Shown: positions 31,870 through 32,021 of the stretch, one piece after another
Numbering within the stretch: the first letter of the stretch is position 1
How the letters are laid out: the number at the start of each line of letters is the position of its first letter
Assembly (NCBI RefSeq): GCF_007991215.1
Contig: NZ_BJXX01000148.1
Coordinates: forward strand, 1 to 32,021
DNA: 32,021 bases
DNA from: Aneurinibacillus danicus
GTDB lineage: Bacteria > Bacillota > Bacilli > Aneurinibacillales > Aneurinibacillaceae
Direction: 5' to 3'
Translations under genes and position numbers: made by a program
The notes under the pieces: generated by a model
The model's database searches: none
The model's input: only the letters and a program-made list of their open reading frames with translations
What the model was told of the DNA's origin: nothing

Positions 31870-32020
31870 TCGTATTCTCCCCTTCGTCCAGCAGTGCATC
31901 CAACTCGAATTCCTGCAAACGCTCCGGCTCAAAGGCGAAATACTCTTCCAGATACGGTAAAATCTCATACTTCCAGATGCGGCGAAGTTTCTGTGGGGTC
32001 AACCCGCGGTTTATGAAATA
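31859..32020 (-). CDS. mcrB: McrB-type GTPase subunit, C-terminal end (cut by window edge)
   Basis: The last 53 codons of the gene upstream of mcrC: FINRGLTPQKLRRIWKYEIL, PYLEEYFAFEPERLQEF, ending DEGENTNGE. The pattern K-IW-YE-LPYLEEYF is the usual end of McrB AAA+ GTPases. The catalytic domain lies right of the window. The stop codon is inside the first codons of mcrC, so the two are translationally coupled. Confidence 0.8.
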   Translation of the reverse strand, partial: YFINRGLTPQKLRRIWKYEILPYLEEYFAFEPERLQEFELDALLDEGENTNGE

Positions 32021-32021
32021 T

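Overview
The window reads as a chromosomal segment of an endospore-former-type Firmicute (order Bacillales, family level close to Paenibacillaceae such as Aneurinibacillus or Brevibacillus). Grounds: strong GGAGG-type ribosome binding sites, GTG and TTG starts, CssRS, YisL, DUF3817, DUF1641, GabP-like and SLH proteins typical of Bacillales, and a moderate base composition that drops sharply near 29-30.2 kb. The genus is inference; no rRNA or other marker is present. No tRNA, rRNA, CRISPR array or intact insertion sequence was seen.

Layout, left to right. 0.1-4.8 kb: sulfate assimilation pair cysH-sat (minus), a divergent thiamine-diphosphate enzyme (pyruvate oxidase type) preceded by a possible 23-codon leader, and a TauE/SafE-type sulfur-anion exporter. 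5.1-8.4 kb: DUF1641 protein, purine nucleoside phosphorylase deoD with a small upstream gene, and two small membrane proteins (DUF3817, YisL). 8.8-11.4 kb: a secreted protein built of four 26-residue repeats, followed by the secretion-stress two-component system cssR-cssS. 11.5-12.1 kb: an intact promoter and guanine-type purine riboswitch in front of a purine permease gutted by an internal deletion. 12.3-16.1 kb: an SLH-domain protein, a secreted DUF4855 protein and a nitronate monooxygenase. 16.6-18.4 kb: a 57-residue protein with an operator-like promoter, a branched palindromic element and a GABA-permease-like transporter. 18.8-24.2 kb: a glycolate oxidase operon (glcE-glcF-glcD) followed by a PLP aminotransferase, which together would turn glycolate into glyoxylate and then glycine. 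24.3-28.7 kb: small proteins, a CapA-family protein, an AlbA_2 protein and an MFS drug-type exporter with its own operator-like site. 28.9-30.3 kb: an AT-rich cassette of two unrecognised genes. 30.3-32.0 kb: a proC remnant and the end of an McrBC type IV restriction system, cut by the window edge.

The most unusual signal is not a gene. A dispersed intergenic repeat of about 190 bp occurs six times (starting near 1, 4898, 7131, 8484, 27066 and 28790), complete or truncated. It has a purine-rich arm, a central hairpin, a pyrimidine-rich arm that folds back on the first, and a 3-prime module with a short hairpin capped by a GNRA-type loop. In one copy the hairpin carries a compensatory base-pair change, which points to selection on RNA structure. 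I do not recognise this family.

Two genes (deoD and the 74-residue gene at 28995-29219) have their Shine-Dalgarno sequence separated from the start codon by a hairpin that would restore normal spacing when folded. Two genes (the purine permease and proC) appear to have been lost by internal deletion that leaves both ends in place.
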